A DNA stretch of 64,000 nucleotides from Orychophragmus violaceus (taxonomy: Eukaryota; Streptophyta; Magnoliopsida; Brassicales; Brassicaceae). Below, in pieces: positions 1 through 9,983 of the stretch. The position numbers and the translations under genes were made by a program. The notes beneath the pieces were generated by a model. It was not told the DNA's origin. It saw only the letters and a list, made by a program, of their open reading frames with translations, and ran no database searches. Location: assembly GCA_030180135.1 (NCBI GenBank), contig CM058230.1, positions 17,919,082-17,983,081 of the forward strand, in the 5' to 3' direction. Every line of letters starts with the position of its first letter. Position 1 is the stretch's first letter.

Positions 1-1243
1 CATTCGTAAGAGGGGCAGAACCATAGAACAAATTGTTGCGATTGAAGGAACATAATTTATTCTTAACTGAAAAATCATAACCTTCCAAATCCAACAAAGA
101 AATTGAAATAATATTTCTGCTTATAGCAGGTACAAAATAACAATTATTAAGTTCTAAAATCAATCCCGAAGGTAAAGACAACAAGTAGGTTCCTACAGCT
201 AGTGCTGAAACTTTCGCTCCATTCCCAACTCGTAGTTCCACTTGTCCTTGCTTCAGCCTTCTACTGTTGCTGAGTGCCTGCATATTAGTACAAATATGAG
301 CCCCACAACCAGTATCCATGACCCATGAGGTATTATCAGAAGTAGTTGTATTAACTTCTATAACAAAAATACCTGATGAAGAAGTCTCGAAAGTCTTCTT
401 CTTTAATTCCTTTAGACCTTCCTGGAATTTCTTGCAATCTCTTCTCCAATGCCCCAGTTCTTTGCAGAACCTGCACATGTCAGTAGGCCCAGCCTTGGAC
501 TTGGGCTTGGGCTTTGGCGTGTCCTTGTCCTCGACTTGGACACCCTTGGCCTTTCCCTTATCCTTAGCAGAAGACTTCTTAAACCCCTTGCCCTTTTGTA
601 CCATAAGTACATTGGGGTCCTTGGCGGTTTTCTTCAAGTTGGGCTCTGCAGTCTTGAGCATTCCGTGAAGCTCAGGCAGTGTCTTACTCAAGCCATGCAT
701 GTTAAAGTTCAGAATGAACTGATCATAGCTTGCAGGTAAAGACTGCAGAATGATGTCGCAGGCAAGTTCCTGGCTGATTGGGCAGTCGAGTTTGTGAAGA
801 TGATCGAGATAACCCATCATCTTCAACACATGAGGACTCACTGCCGCATTCGCAGCCAACTTACAGTCCAAGAGGTTCTTAACTGTCTGGAACCTCTCGG
901 TCCTAGCCTGCTCCTGAAAAAGCGATTTCAGGCTTGCCATGATCTCGATTGGAGACAATACACTTTCGAACTGCTTTTGCAGCTCTGGAGTCATTGTCAC
1001 CAACATCAGACAATAAACATCATTTTCATCTGACGAATGCTTTTCCCAAGCATTGTGCAGAGTCCTGGCAGCATTGGCAAGAGGCCTCTCGGGGAGGGGA
1101 TCTCGAAGGACATAATCCTTCTTCTCCTGCTTGAGGACCAGCCTCAAGTTCCTTGACCATGTCAGGAAGTTCGTTCCAGTCAGCTTCTCCTTCTTGAGAA
1201 CAGACCGGATCGAGAATGTGTTTTGTGTGCTTGTAGTAGTCAT
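1..1243 (-). CDS. Copia gag-protease polyprotein, N-terminal part
   Basis: An open frame starts at ATG 1243-1241 and stays open for 414 codons to the window edge. It begins MTTTSTQNTFSIRSVLKKEK and continues with the retrotransposon gag fold (LTGTNFLTWSRNLRLVLKQE). A basic region carries a CCHC zinc knuckle (CRFCKELGHWRRDC), followed by the start of an aspartic protease (WVMDTGCGAHIC), whose DTG supplies the catalytic aspartate. This order is standard for Ty1/copia. No stop or frameshift is seen in this part, so the polyprotein may be intact; integrase, RT and RNase H would lie left of the window. The CCHC and DTG motifs are seen directly, and the superfamily follows from their order plus the iMet PBS. 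Confidence 0.9.
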   Translation of the reverse strand, partial: MTTTSTQNTFSIRSVLKKEKLTGTNFLTWSRNLRLVLKQEKKDYVLRDPLPERPLANAARTLHNAWEKHSSDENDVYCLMLVTMTPELQKQFESVLSPIEIMASLKSLFQEQARTERFQTVKNLLDCKLAANAAVSPHVLKMMGYLDHLHKLDCPISQELACDIILQSLPASYDQFILNFNMHGLSKTLPELHGMLKTAEPNLKKTAKDPNVLMVQKGKGFKKSSAKDKGKAKGVQVEDKDTPKPKPKSKAGPTDMCRFCKELGHWRRDCKKFQEGLKELKKKTFETSSSGIFVIEVNTTTSDNTSWVMDTGCGAHICTNMQALSNSRRLKQGQVELRVGNGAKVSALAVGTYLLSLPSGLILELNNCYFVPAISRNIISISLLDLEGYDFSVKNKLCSFNRNNLFYGSAPLTN

Positions 1244-1784
1244 ATCTGAAATATATAAATAAAAAGGTTATTAGTTATATGTTCAAAATGATTAATCTCG
1301 TATTAAAGTATAATATGATTAATCATGCATTATATTCAATAACATAAGTTACCCTCAATAGAATATAATGATTCCAAGATCCACATATAACTAAGATCAA
1401 AGTGGGCCACTGGCCGTCACCCAACCTTAGCTTATATCGGTAAGCCCTATATCGGCTAATTATATCCGTGATATAACTCTTGGTTGTGAATCTGGGCCCG
1501 AGGCCCAATCCACTCTGATGTCTCAAGGCCCGGGACTCCCGATGGCCTAGTCAAGAAAACCGGACTATACAGTCATGTAATCATTAATGTTTGGGACTCC
1601 CAATGACATTTATGAATCACAAACCGTCTTACCCACGCAAAAGCAGACATCCTCACACTGTAAGGCCATGAATGCAATTGAATGGGCTTTGACAGCTGAC
1701 ATAGCCTGGACAAGACATCCAACGCTTGATATTATTTGAGGTTCGTAGGTTTATTAAAATCATTCCCAAAATAGAAGATTACTA

Positions 1785-1960
1785 TTTCGGGAAACTTTCT
1801 ATTTATGGAAACCTACTATTTTTGGAAACTTTCTAAAATTGGAAACTTTCTAAAACCGGAAACTTTCTAACTTTAGAAACTTCTTTAAAATCCAAAACCC
1901 GCAAATTCAGAAACTTCTATTTTAAGAAACTTTCTAATTTCAAAATTTCGGAAACTTTAA
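1785..1960. repeat. Imperfect short tandem repeat, core GGAAACTTTCTA
   Basis: The motif ggaaactttcta or close variants occurs about nine times in 175 bp with spacing of roughly 15-25 bp, in an otherwise AT-rich leader. Confidence 0.7.
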
Positions 1961-2439
1961 ATTAAAAACGACTTTATAATTTTATAAAATAGATTTTAAA
2001 TTAATCTGAAGAAAGACTCAATTAACTGGCCCAATTGTTTTAACTTCTTGGCCCGAGGCCCAAGAATTGGTCCATGTCCAAGACATGACCCAATTGTCCA
2101 ATTAATTGACATAACCGGTCTGGTTCATTAAAACTGGTCTAACCAAGTTTTAATTACTACGATGACCACAATTGTCAACCGGTTATTTACTAAACCGGAA
2201 CTTCTCAATTTATTTGGTCCAACCAAATCAAATTAGAAATTCCCGGTTTAGGCACTAAATCCAATATTTCTTTCGACATTGGATTTCTTATCCCGGTTTA
2301 ACCAGATTTAATAAAATTATTAAAATCTGTTTATTAAACCAGAATGATGATTTTAATCAAGTTTTTGAACCGAACCCTGAACCGAACCGATTTGGTCACG
2401 AACCAAACCGAGTTGGTCGTGACCTAGCTTCCTTAGCAA

Positions 2440-2775
2440 GAAAACATCGGCCAGCCGCTCAGCCGCGAACCAACCGATCCGAGATCGAGGCGATACGCAG
2501 CCGGGACGGGCCATCGGGACGGTGCAGCCGGGACGCGGACGAGTTGCTCGGACCGACGCTCCACGATCGCCGAGCGATCGGGACGCGACGCACGCGACCG
2601 GGACGCGATCGAGACGAACGATCGGATGCGACGCGACGATCGATCGTGATCGATCATACGATCCGATCCGATCCATTCGACCATCCCGACCGTCCGGTCC
2701 AACTCATGGCCGTGATAATCAACCGGCCAAGCCGGTCGATCTCTTCCTTGGCCGATCGACAAAAACGAGTCATAT
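2440..2775. other. GC-rich CGATCG/GGGACG block in copia leader
   Basis: This block is strikingly rich in CpG and in repeated gatcg, cgatc and gggacg words, unlike the AT-rich sequence on both sides. The ORFs that overlap it are arginine/serine/aspartate-rich by composition only and look like shadows. Confidence 0.55.
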
Positions 2776-2921
2776 AGCTCGGTTTTGTGATCCAATCAAT
2801 TTGTTTAGAGTTCAATTCTGATTCTTAACTGTTTTATCTTATCAGTAATTGATTCAAAAACAATTCTAAGCAGATTAAACAACCTAAACAATGAATCTAA
2901 AACAAGAAACCTAAGAACCAA

Positions 2922-2935
2922 TGGCTCTGATACCA
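2922..2935 (-). promoter_or_regulatory. Primer-binding site (initiator tRNA-Met)
   Basis: On the minus strand this reads TGGTATCAGAGCCA, the standard plant copia PBS. It lies one base inside the 5' LTR. Confidence 0.93.
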
Positions 2936-2936
2936 C

Positions 2937-3565
2937 TGTTGGAAGTTTCGGTTGATCCTGATTCAATTCTCATATTGATATCAACCTAAACATGCATTAG
3001 ATCTAGGTGTTCTTATTTAGAAACATTATGATCTCACCTTTGCCTGTTTGTTGCAGCGGAATTGATTGAACAGGTCAGAGATCAGGGAGATACACCAAGG
3101 GATGAATCCTCCAAAGGCTCACACACGCAATCACCGGAAACTGGCTGCTAGACCGAGCTAAGGGAGGCGCAGAACAGAGAGAGAGAGGCACGGCTGAGTG
3201 CTAGGGTTGGGAGGAAGAGAGTTGGCTTTTAGTCATTAAAAGCCTTCTCTTTCCCTTTTGGGCTTTTGGGCCCAATCTGATTAAATCCCATTTAATCAGA
3301 CCCATTAATCTTTCTCTCTTAGTACGACAAATGCCTAGCACTTTTGTCGTACTTCTGCTAAGCCGTTCCTTCTTTATTTCCTGCTAGCTTAAGCGTGTGA
3401 CCCATATGGGATCATACAATAAAAGCAATAAGTCCGAGACTTATAGATCATGAGCGGACTCTAGCAAGCCATCATGACCCCCAGTATTGTATGACTTATG
3501 TCTGATCACTGACATACTCTTACTTTCTAGAGACAGTACCGAGATTACTGGACACAATTCCAACA
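2937..3565 (-). repeat. Copia 5' LTR (629 bp)
   Basis: It begins and ends with the inverted repeat TGTTGGAA / TTCCAACA (TG...CA). It abuts the PBS on one side and CACTA sequence on the other. A CTATAAG TATA-like box (minus strand, around 3440-3450) and AATAAA-type signals are present, as expected for U3/R/U5. The 3' LTR partner is outside the window. Confidence 0.88.
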
Positions 3566-4419
3566 GATACCACATACGAGAATCTGCTATTTTGGTTCTA
3601 AGGTTTCCGTCGTTGGGCTTCCATCTTGACGAACAACAAAATTGACACTTATCCCACTTTTCGTCTTCTTTCCATAATATCATACAATTGTTAATACAAA
3701 CATCAATTGTATGATACGGTTGACTGGTTTCCTTCTGGTAAATAATCTGTCAACATCTCGCACCATCAATCCACACACTTTCCAGTCATATTATAGCACA
3801 TCTTGTTTTGCAGGACCCGTGCGGCTAAGGATAACTGAGAGTGACCTTCACGACAACCATCATATAATGGATTTCTCGCCCTTTCTAACAAGTCGTAGAA
3901 TTTTTTGGAATGGTTACGTACCGGTTCTTCAACATTTTGATAACTATCAAAATTCACGCTATCACGAAATGCATCATTCACCATATCCACATATCTATCT
4001 TCTACGACATCATCTTCTTGCGTCATATTAACATAACCCGGTCCTAAAGCCACATTAATTTCCTCCCCATGCTTATACCAAATATAATAATCTTCCATAA
4101 ATCCTCTACCTAATATATAATTCCAAATTTTGTTCCCCGGGATAACTTTCTCGTTTTTGCAGAAAGTACAAGGGCAAAAAAACCTACCGCCATTGCTTAG
4201 CGCAAAAGATTGATTACCTGCAAAAGCCATGAATTGTTCGACCCCCATTTCGAACTCCGCCGAGAAATTTCGCGTCTCTGAATTTATCCTCTTATACATC
4301 CATTCCCGAGCATTATAGAATCCCGACATTGTATGAAATTGGGTGTACGATTTTTTTTTTGATTCATAAGATGGAGAGTGAGTTTGAGCATTTGTTGGAG
4401 TGAGGAGAAGAGCGGTCAA
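3566..4419 (-). pseudogene. TNP2-type CACTA transposase, N-terminal fragment (copy A)
   Basis: The open frame spans 4419-3766; the likely start is the internal ATG at 4329 (MSGFYNAREWMYKRI). This is the transposase-associated domain: REWMYKRI, then GGRFFCPCTFCKNEKV. The frame ends at a TGA after NMTGKCVD. The next bases still encode the family sequence (WCEMLTDYLPEGN), so this is a nonsense mutation. A further deletion and frame change precede the TIDVC/NNCMILWKEDEKWDKC block, and the copia LTR interrupts the gene at 3565. The stop is shared with copy B, so the gene was dead before the duplication. Confidence 0.87.
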
Positions 4420-4436
4420 AGGTTTATATATAGACC

Positions 4437-4832
4437 ATATTGCGACTGATCTGCGACCACTAAGCGACTGCTATATAAAGTCGCAAAAGTAAGTACACCA
4501 ACCCGAGAACAATTAAAACACGTGGGTGTACTGACTTTTTACTACCAAATAGCGTATGAGTTGCAACCCACTGAAAACAGTCGCTAAGTAATCGCCAATT
4601 TTGCGACCAATTAGCGACTACATGTTTACGACAACAGTGTAGTCGTCTATCCGTCGCGAAATAGCGACTAATTTACGACTCATGTTTTGCGGTCACATAT
4701 TTGTGACCTATTTACGACTAATGTATATCGGTCGCTAAGAAGTTATGAATTGGTCGCAAATTGGTCGAGACTTTTTGCGACCACGTAAATGGTCGCACCT
4801 TGCAATCGTAAAACAACGGTTTTCTTGTAGTG
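4437..4832. repeat. CACTA subterminal repeat array (GCGAC/GTCGC), copy A
   Basis: GCGAC or its complement GTCGC, often as TGCGACCA, TAGCGACT or TCGCTAAG, recurs about twenty times in both orientations up to the terminus. Such arrays are where the CACTA TnpA-type protein binds in characterised elements. Confidence 0.8.
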
Positions 4833-5183
4833 AAATGACTAAATTTTGTCCATAATTAACCAGCACTTTTCGTGATACAGAAAAATATTTAGAAATGCGT
4901 ATACAAAATACGAAATATTCAGTTAGAAATTATAAAGAGACTTTGTAGATCCACCACGAATATTATCAAATCTCGTTTCAGATTTCGAGAGAACATGTAC
5001 AAAACAAATGAAATTTCATGGTTATATGAAAACAAAATATTCTAAGAGAAAAGTGGCAAATATGTAACAACAATGTCAAACAGTTAGAAAAGAAATTATT
5101 CAAATAGCGTACATGTTTTGTTCAAAAAAAGAAAAAAATAGCATACATGTTTATTTTATAACAACCATTCGAAAGAAATATTA
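4833..5183. other. AT-rich flank between CACTA end and SPH pseudogene
   Basis: No coding potential, repeat or RNA gene recognised. The same sequence is present at 14012-14362. Confidence 0.6.
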
Positions 5184-5676
5184 TTATTTTTTCTTTATAT
5201 GAAAGAAAGATAGGATAAATACTTTGATAGGATGATTAAGAAGCCCATGGAAAACAGTCAGGAGAGCCTCCATCGTACGACATGGACCTGACTCGAAAAT
5301 ATGCCAAATACATTCTCTGCATATTTCACTTACTTTTTGGATTATCGTCTCTATCTGCCCTAAAGATGGCAAACGTCTTAACATTTCCAGGCCACGAGAA
5401 AGTGCAAGTATACCCCCCATTGCCCTTCGTAGATTGACACGAAACCTGAAATTGTAACTTTCGTCAGCTAGGCTCGCTTTAAACTCCAAATCTTTCCGTT
5501 ATTCCTACAGTGCAAGACTAATCCTTCACGTGTGAGTGTGACCAATTTGTTAGTGATCACAACATGTTTAGGCAAGAACGACAAATCTAAATGTGTCCAA
5601 GTGATAATGAAGTTCTGAAGATAGTTAGAAATGTTATTAGCACGAAAATCAAGTGGTGGTTTGTTGAGGAAACCAT
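5184..5676 (-). pseudogene. S-protein homolog (SPH, plant self-incompatibility S1 family) pseudogene, copy A
   Basis: ATG at 5676 begins a typical hydrophobic secretion signal (MVSSTNHHLIFVLITFL) that runs into a stop after about 29 codons. A second frame then carries LPKHVVITNKL and LVLHCRNNGK, the start of the SPH fold. A third carries SYNFRFRVNL and later ICRECIWHIFESGPCR, the conserved C-terminal cysteine/GPC region. These blocks are in the order expected for small secreted SPH proteins of about 130-150 residues, but three frames are needed, so the gene is broken. A hAT MITE sits 9 bp upstream of the ATG, where the promoter should be. Confidence 0.8.
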
Positions 5677-5677
5677 G

Positions 5678-6437
5678 GATGTGATCAGTGGCGGATCTAG
5701 AAACATATTTTACCGGGGGCATAAAATAATTTAATTTTTGTATTTATAAATATCTAAAAAGTAATGTTCATGAAATGGGAATAATACAATATATTAAAGC
5801 ATATAAATAATAATAAATTACTTTTTAGTATATGGATATATAGCTTATTATGAGAAACTTAACTTCAATTGAAAAATACTTAGAGAAAAAAAATATAAAA
5901 ACCAAAAAATATGAGGTAAAAATAGAATTATATATAGAAAGGATATAGAGATTAAAAAAAAAAATGTTTTCATCGGATTTCAAACACAGAAAACCAACAA
6001 CAAAGAGTTTTAAAAAGCAGGGACTGAGTCCAAGTAAAATTAAGCTGCAAAATCTTAAGGGAAGGATTATGTAGCCATTACCATAAATTTTTAGAATTCC
6101 ATGTAACAAAAAGATATGAAAGACAGTACCTAGAAAGGGAATAAATAATAAATGATTTTGAAAGATGCTAATATGGAAATTAAGAATTAAATTAAATAGG
6201 GAGGAGTCAGCAAAGAAGAGCCGTGAATTGATGATGAGATGATGCGTTAAATTAAAAAGAGATGTGGAAGAGAGTAGTGGGTATCGAACCGGGGGCAGGT
6301 GAAAGTTATGACCGGGGGCAACGACCAGCTGAGCCATTGAAAGTTTTATAAATTTGCCTACTATCATAATATTTACTCAAATCTACCGGGGGCAGTTGCC
6401 CCCCTGCCCCTCACCTAGATCCGCCACTGGATGTGAT
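5678..6437. mobile_element. hAT-type MITE with 8-bp target duplication, copy A
   Basis: The element proper is 5686-6429 (744 bp). It starts CAGTGGCGGATCTAG and ends CTAGATCCGCCACTG-like (imperfect terminal inverted repeats), with internal ccgggggca motifs near both ends. It is flanked by GATGTGAT at 5678-5685 and 6430-6437, the 8-bp duplication typical of hAT. The AT-rich open frame inside it (minus strand 5825-6367) matches no known protein and looks incidental. Confidence 0.92.
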
Positions 6438-6784
6438 TTGTTGAAGATAGTTAATAATATAGTTTTGATTCTCGGTCAAATATATTATATATAGTTTTGA
6501 TATTATGGAAGTAGTATTCATATATTAAAAAACATAAACTACATATATCCTTTAATTACTCTTTTTGATGGGATACGAAATCTGTTGTTTAGAAAAAATG
6601 TAGAAACCTGTTGTTTAGAAAAATGTAAAAATCTGTAGGTTATAAAGATGTAATTTTTTTAGCTAAGAGAAATAATTTTCTCTTCAAAGAAAGATATATA
6701 CTAATCATAGTCTTTAAGCAATTAAAATGGTATGATATCTTAAAGCATCTGTTTTAGTATTAGGATTTCGTCTAGTAGTTTTTC
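6438..6784. other. AT-rich flank, no gene seen
   Basis: This continues the DNA interrupted by the hAT MITE and contains short repeats of ctgttgtttagaaaaa. No gene or element end recognised. Confidence 0.55.
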
Positions 6785-7600
6785 TTTACACATGCGTTTT
6801 TTTGTCAACTTTATATTGATAAGGCCCACAAAGGGTTAGATAGTACATGCCAAATGGGCCAAAAATACAAAGAGAAAGCAGAAATTATGAAGAAAATTCA
6901 TAACGTAAATGGGCCAACAAATGAGTCGGATCTCTAGTCCAATTAGCTCGAGAGAAGGGAGAGGCTGCCACGCGGTGAAGAAAAGGACACGTGTCTTCAA
7001 CGCCGTTGATACCGCCATGCAACTTCGGTGTCGGAAGTTATCGTCGGTCACCGACAGCGAAGCATGAATCCGAGTAAGCAGCTTACCCTTTGCCGATCAT
7101 TTGCCCACGGAACATGATGCCAGAAAGCGCTGCATATCAAAAAAGTCCAGCTTCAAAGCAACGCCTAGCACAGTCAGATCCAAAGAGACCCATCGCTGGC
7201 CGGATCCAGAATGGGTCCGCCTATTACACCTTGACATCGCGGCGAGATTCGAGCAAGAATATGAGGCCAACGGATATTAAATCCTTCCAACCCGAAAGAG
7301 ACACAACGAAGATCAGAAAAATCGGCGATGACTGACGAGAAAACTCAGAGGAGATAATCGAAACCAGGAAAAACCTGGAGAAAATTTGACAAAAGGTCGG
7401 AAGCCTAACCGGACAACAGCTCGAAATTTATTCAAAACTCAAAAACTAAATCCTACACAAAAGATCGGAAGATATATACAAAAAACAAAAGTAACCCGAT
7501 CGGTAGCCGAAAACAGAGATGAGTTGATCGGAGACTCTAGAGAGAAGACAGAGAAAAGCTAGAGAGAGATAAAAGTAATATAGTTTTTACACATGCGTTT
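6785..7600 (-). mobile_element. Short LINE-like insertion with 15-bp target duplication, copy A
   Basis: TTTACACATGCGTTT occurs at 6785-6799 and 7586-7600. The 786 bp between them are unlike the surrounding DNA. On the minus strand the insert begins with a CT-rich leader (CTCTCTCTAGC, then ACCGATCGGG) and ends ATAAAGTTGACAAAAAAA, an L1-like 3' end with poly(A). It has no reverse transcriptase, so it is a non-autonomous or internally deleted LINE. Small ORFs inside it look incidental. Confidence 0.8.
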
Positions 7601-7604
7601 CTAA

Positions 7605-9983
7605 TTAACCTATTTTCACACCTGTGAATGTCTGCCCATCTATCAGTGGCTTTCGCAGCTTCTCCATCTCATATCGCAGCGGCTCGTCTCCCAGGTGGAG
7701 GTCTATTAGACTCTGTCTAACATCAATCACAGCTCCTACTGTAGCCAAGAATGGTCTTCCAAGCAGCAATGCTTCATCAGGATCGCAGTCATACTTTAGC
7801 ACAAGGAAGTCTGTCGGAACTAAGTAGTTTCCAACTCTCACTGTAATGTCCTTTAAGAGTCCTTCCGGAACTCGTATAGACTGATCAGCTAGGACAAGAG
7901 AGGTCCTAGTAGGAGAAAAATCCAGCATCCCCAGCTTCTCTGCCACAGAATAAGGCATCATACTTCCAGCAGCTCCTAAATCACAAAGAGAGCGTCTGAA
8001 ACTGTCCTCGAAGATAGAGCAATCAAGCACAAAGACTCCAGGGTCAGGCAGCTTCTTCGGGATCTTGTTCAGTAGCACCTCACTAATGTGTTGGGGAACT
8101 ATAATCACCCAGTCTCTCAGCTCTTCATCTAAAGGCAGCATCCTGTTTAAGTACCTCTGCACACAGGGATGATAAGGTGGATCATCAGAAGTTGGAATTT
8201 CTTCCAATTCTTCACCAATCTCCTCTAGCTTCTTAAGCTCTTCAATTTCTTGTTTAATCACTTCAGACACTGAGGTGTGTTGTCTAACAATCTGCGCATA
8301 AATCTCCTGTTGAGAGATCTCAGAAACTCCAGGGAATAGGCGATCAAGCTCCAAGTCAGCATCTATGCCATTATCAGCCGACAGAACTGTCTGTTCACGC
8401 CCTGCAACGACCGACACTAAGGGTGTGTCGATCGTTGCAACACTGTGTTCACAACTTTCACCCGAGAGTTTTTCTCCAAAATCCGAAATTTCTTCCTCCT
8501 CTACCAATTCAGTTGTACTTAGCTCGAATTTTTCACCTTGGTGAGACCCATCATTAATGTACACAGACCAGGCCTTAATGTGAGTGTCTGCAACTCCTTT
8601 TCCCTTCATAGAGCTGGAAATCTGATTTACCTGAGTGTCCAGCTACTTCACATGAGTGCTTAGAGTCTCAAACTTCCCATTGAGATTCTCATAAACTGCA
8701 TCCAGCTTCTTGTTACTGTCCACAGAAATCTTGTTCTGGCTCTCCAGTACCTGTTCCAACATTGTTTCCATCCTAGTCTCAAAAACAGTGGCTGCAGGAG
8801 GTGACTGATAAGATGAAGATCCGTAGGTTCTCTGATTTCCTTGTCCATAAGGTTTCTGAAAGTTACTAGTCTGTCCAAAGCTTGAAGAGTTCTGATTTCC
8901 TGTGAAGGCACCCTTCTGTCCTCCACCGGAAAATCTTTTCCCAGATTGATATCCAAATCTGTTTCCTTGGAAACCAGATCCTCCGATGTAATTCACATCT
9001 TCTTCCTGAGTGTCCTCCTTAGTCTGAATTACTTCTACTTCTTGAGCAAAGTGGACAGCTTTCTTTTCACCTAGAAGATTGCAGATTTTGTCCATCCTGG
9101 ATCTCAATTCAGCCATCTCTGAGTTATCAACACTTCCACCAGATTTCTTCCTCCTCTCATCCATAGTCTTGCAACTATTGCTGCTTACTAAGTTCTCAAT
9201 CAACTGCTTAGCTTGTGCAGGAGTCCTGGTGTTGAAGTTTGCATTACTGGAGTTATCCAGCGCAGACTGATATGGCAGATCTATGCCTCTGAAGAAAATA
9301 CCTAGCAATGTGACTTCACTGAATCCATGGTGTGGGCAGTCACGCTGATACTTCCTAAATCTCATCCAAGCAGCTTTTAAAGGCTCCACAGCTCCTTGGA
9401 AAAATGTGAGAATGTCCTGTCTGGACTGGTCTGAACGCGCATCATCGTAGAAATGTCTCAGGAACTCACTTTTCAGTGCTGCCCAAGTGGTAAACTGACC
9501 AGGTGCCAGTTGCTTCAGCCATGCACTAGCGTCTCCAGCGAGACTGTAAGGAAAGAGCTTAAGGAACAGATAATCCTGGCAAACTCCATCATACTTCATG
9601 CCATTGATTATGTCCTCAAACGAATCAATGTGGTCCATAGGCTGCTCTGTTGGATGTCCATGGAAAGCATTCTGTCTCATCAGCGAGTAATAGATGGTCT
9701 TGATCTCAAAATCCTCCCTCTCGAAACCAGGAAGTACTAAGGCTGTTCGGTTTCTATGAAACTCATCTGGTCTGTTGTAATCAGCCAAAGTCCTTTCATG
9801 GACAACCATCTGTCTACCTTGAGCTTGACCTTGCGCTTGCGCATGCGGTTGTGGCTCAGGTGGGTCAGGGATTACGTTCCCTTCAGCATCAACCCGATGC
9901 CCAGCAGCATTGTACGGGTTGTTATCTTGATCCCTCAGGGTACCTTCAGCATCTGGTATCAAGATCAGACGTTCTCGTACCAT
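7605..9983 (-). pseudogene. Ty3/gypsy gag-protease, interrupted by an in-frame stop and fused at its end
   Basis: ATG at 9983 opens a 446-codon gag frame (MVRERLILIPDAEG...). It includes the retrotransposon gag domain (LFPYSLAGDASAWLKQLAPG, FTTWAALKSEFLRHF, roughly residues 150-250) and a coiled-coil tail. A TAG stop follows STHVK at 8645-8643. The same frame stays open after it (LDTQVNQISSSMK) for another 345 codons into a retropepsin region (CDLGAAGSMMPYSVAEKLGM; DLG catalytic triad). The last residues (VKIG) come from the flanking duplicated DNA because the element is cut at 7625/7626. The stop could be a nonsense mutation or, less likely, a gag/pro readthrough site. Confidence 0.85.

Larger units (their letters stand above)
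1244..2921 (-). other. Long copia 5' leader
   Basis: There are about 1.68 kb between the primer-binding site and the gag ATG, long for a copia element, where the leader is often short. It has no convincing ORF. It contains a cluster of short repeats (about 1785-1960), several CCGGTT motifs (2110-2340) and a GC-rich block (about 2440-2775). Part of it could be an older nested insertion, but I see no clean ends. Confidence 0.5.
1..3565 (-). mobile_element. Ty1/copia LTR retrotransposon, 5' half, runs off the left edge
   Basis: Read on the minus strand the order is 5' LTR (3565-2937), a tRNA-iMet primer-binding site, a leader of about 1.7 kb, then gag and the start of protease, leaving the window at base 1. 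The insertion lies inside the CACTA transposase of repeat copy A. In copy B the same site is uninterrupted and reads ggta-gatac-cacatac. GATAC, next to the LTR at 3566-3570, is therefore the expected 5-bp target duplication, with its partner outside the window. Integrase, RT and the 3' LTR are not visible here. Confidence 0.9.
3566..4832 (-). mobile_element. CACTA (En/Spm) transposon, 5' end, copy A
   Basis: The element terminus is TTTTCTTGTAGTG at 4820-4832, i.e. CACTACAAGAAAA on the minus strand, the classic plant CACTA end. Inside it is a subterminal array of GCGAC-type motifs and then a TNP2-type transposase on the minus strand. The copia insertion at 3565 removes the rest. AAA at 4833-4835 would be one copy of the usual 3-bp target duplication. 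Confidence 0.9.
3566..7625. repeat. Tandem duplication, copy A (truncated on the left by copia)
   Basis: Every base I compared matches 12745-16804 at an offset of 9,179. By eye I found only two differences: A4810 versus G13989, and T6887 versus A16066. Identity stops at the copia LTR on the left and within cacacctgtg on the right (7616-7625). Copy B then runs into ordinary flanking DNA and copy A runs into gypsy protease. Confidence 0.93.

Noticed and set aside
2353..2821. Arg/Asp/Ser-rich ORFs on both strands
   Set aside because: Composition artefact of the GC-rich copia leader; overlapping frames on both strands look equally open.
3711..4031. 106-codon plus-strand ORF and its copy at 12890-13210
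   Set aside because: Antisense shadow of the CACTA transposase.
5825..6367. 180-codon hydrophobic ORF (and its copy at 15004-15546)
   Set aside because: It lies wholly inside an AT-rich hAT MITE, has no family motif, and its hydrophobicity follows from T-rich codons.
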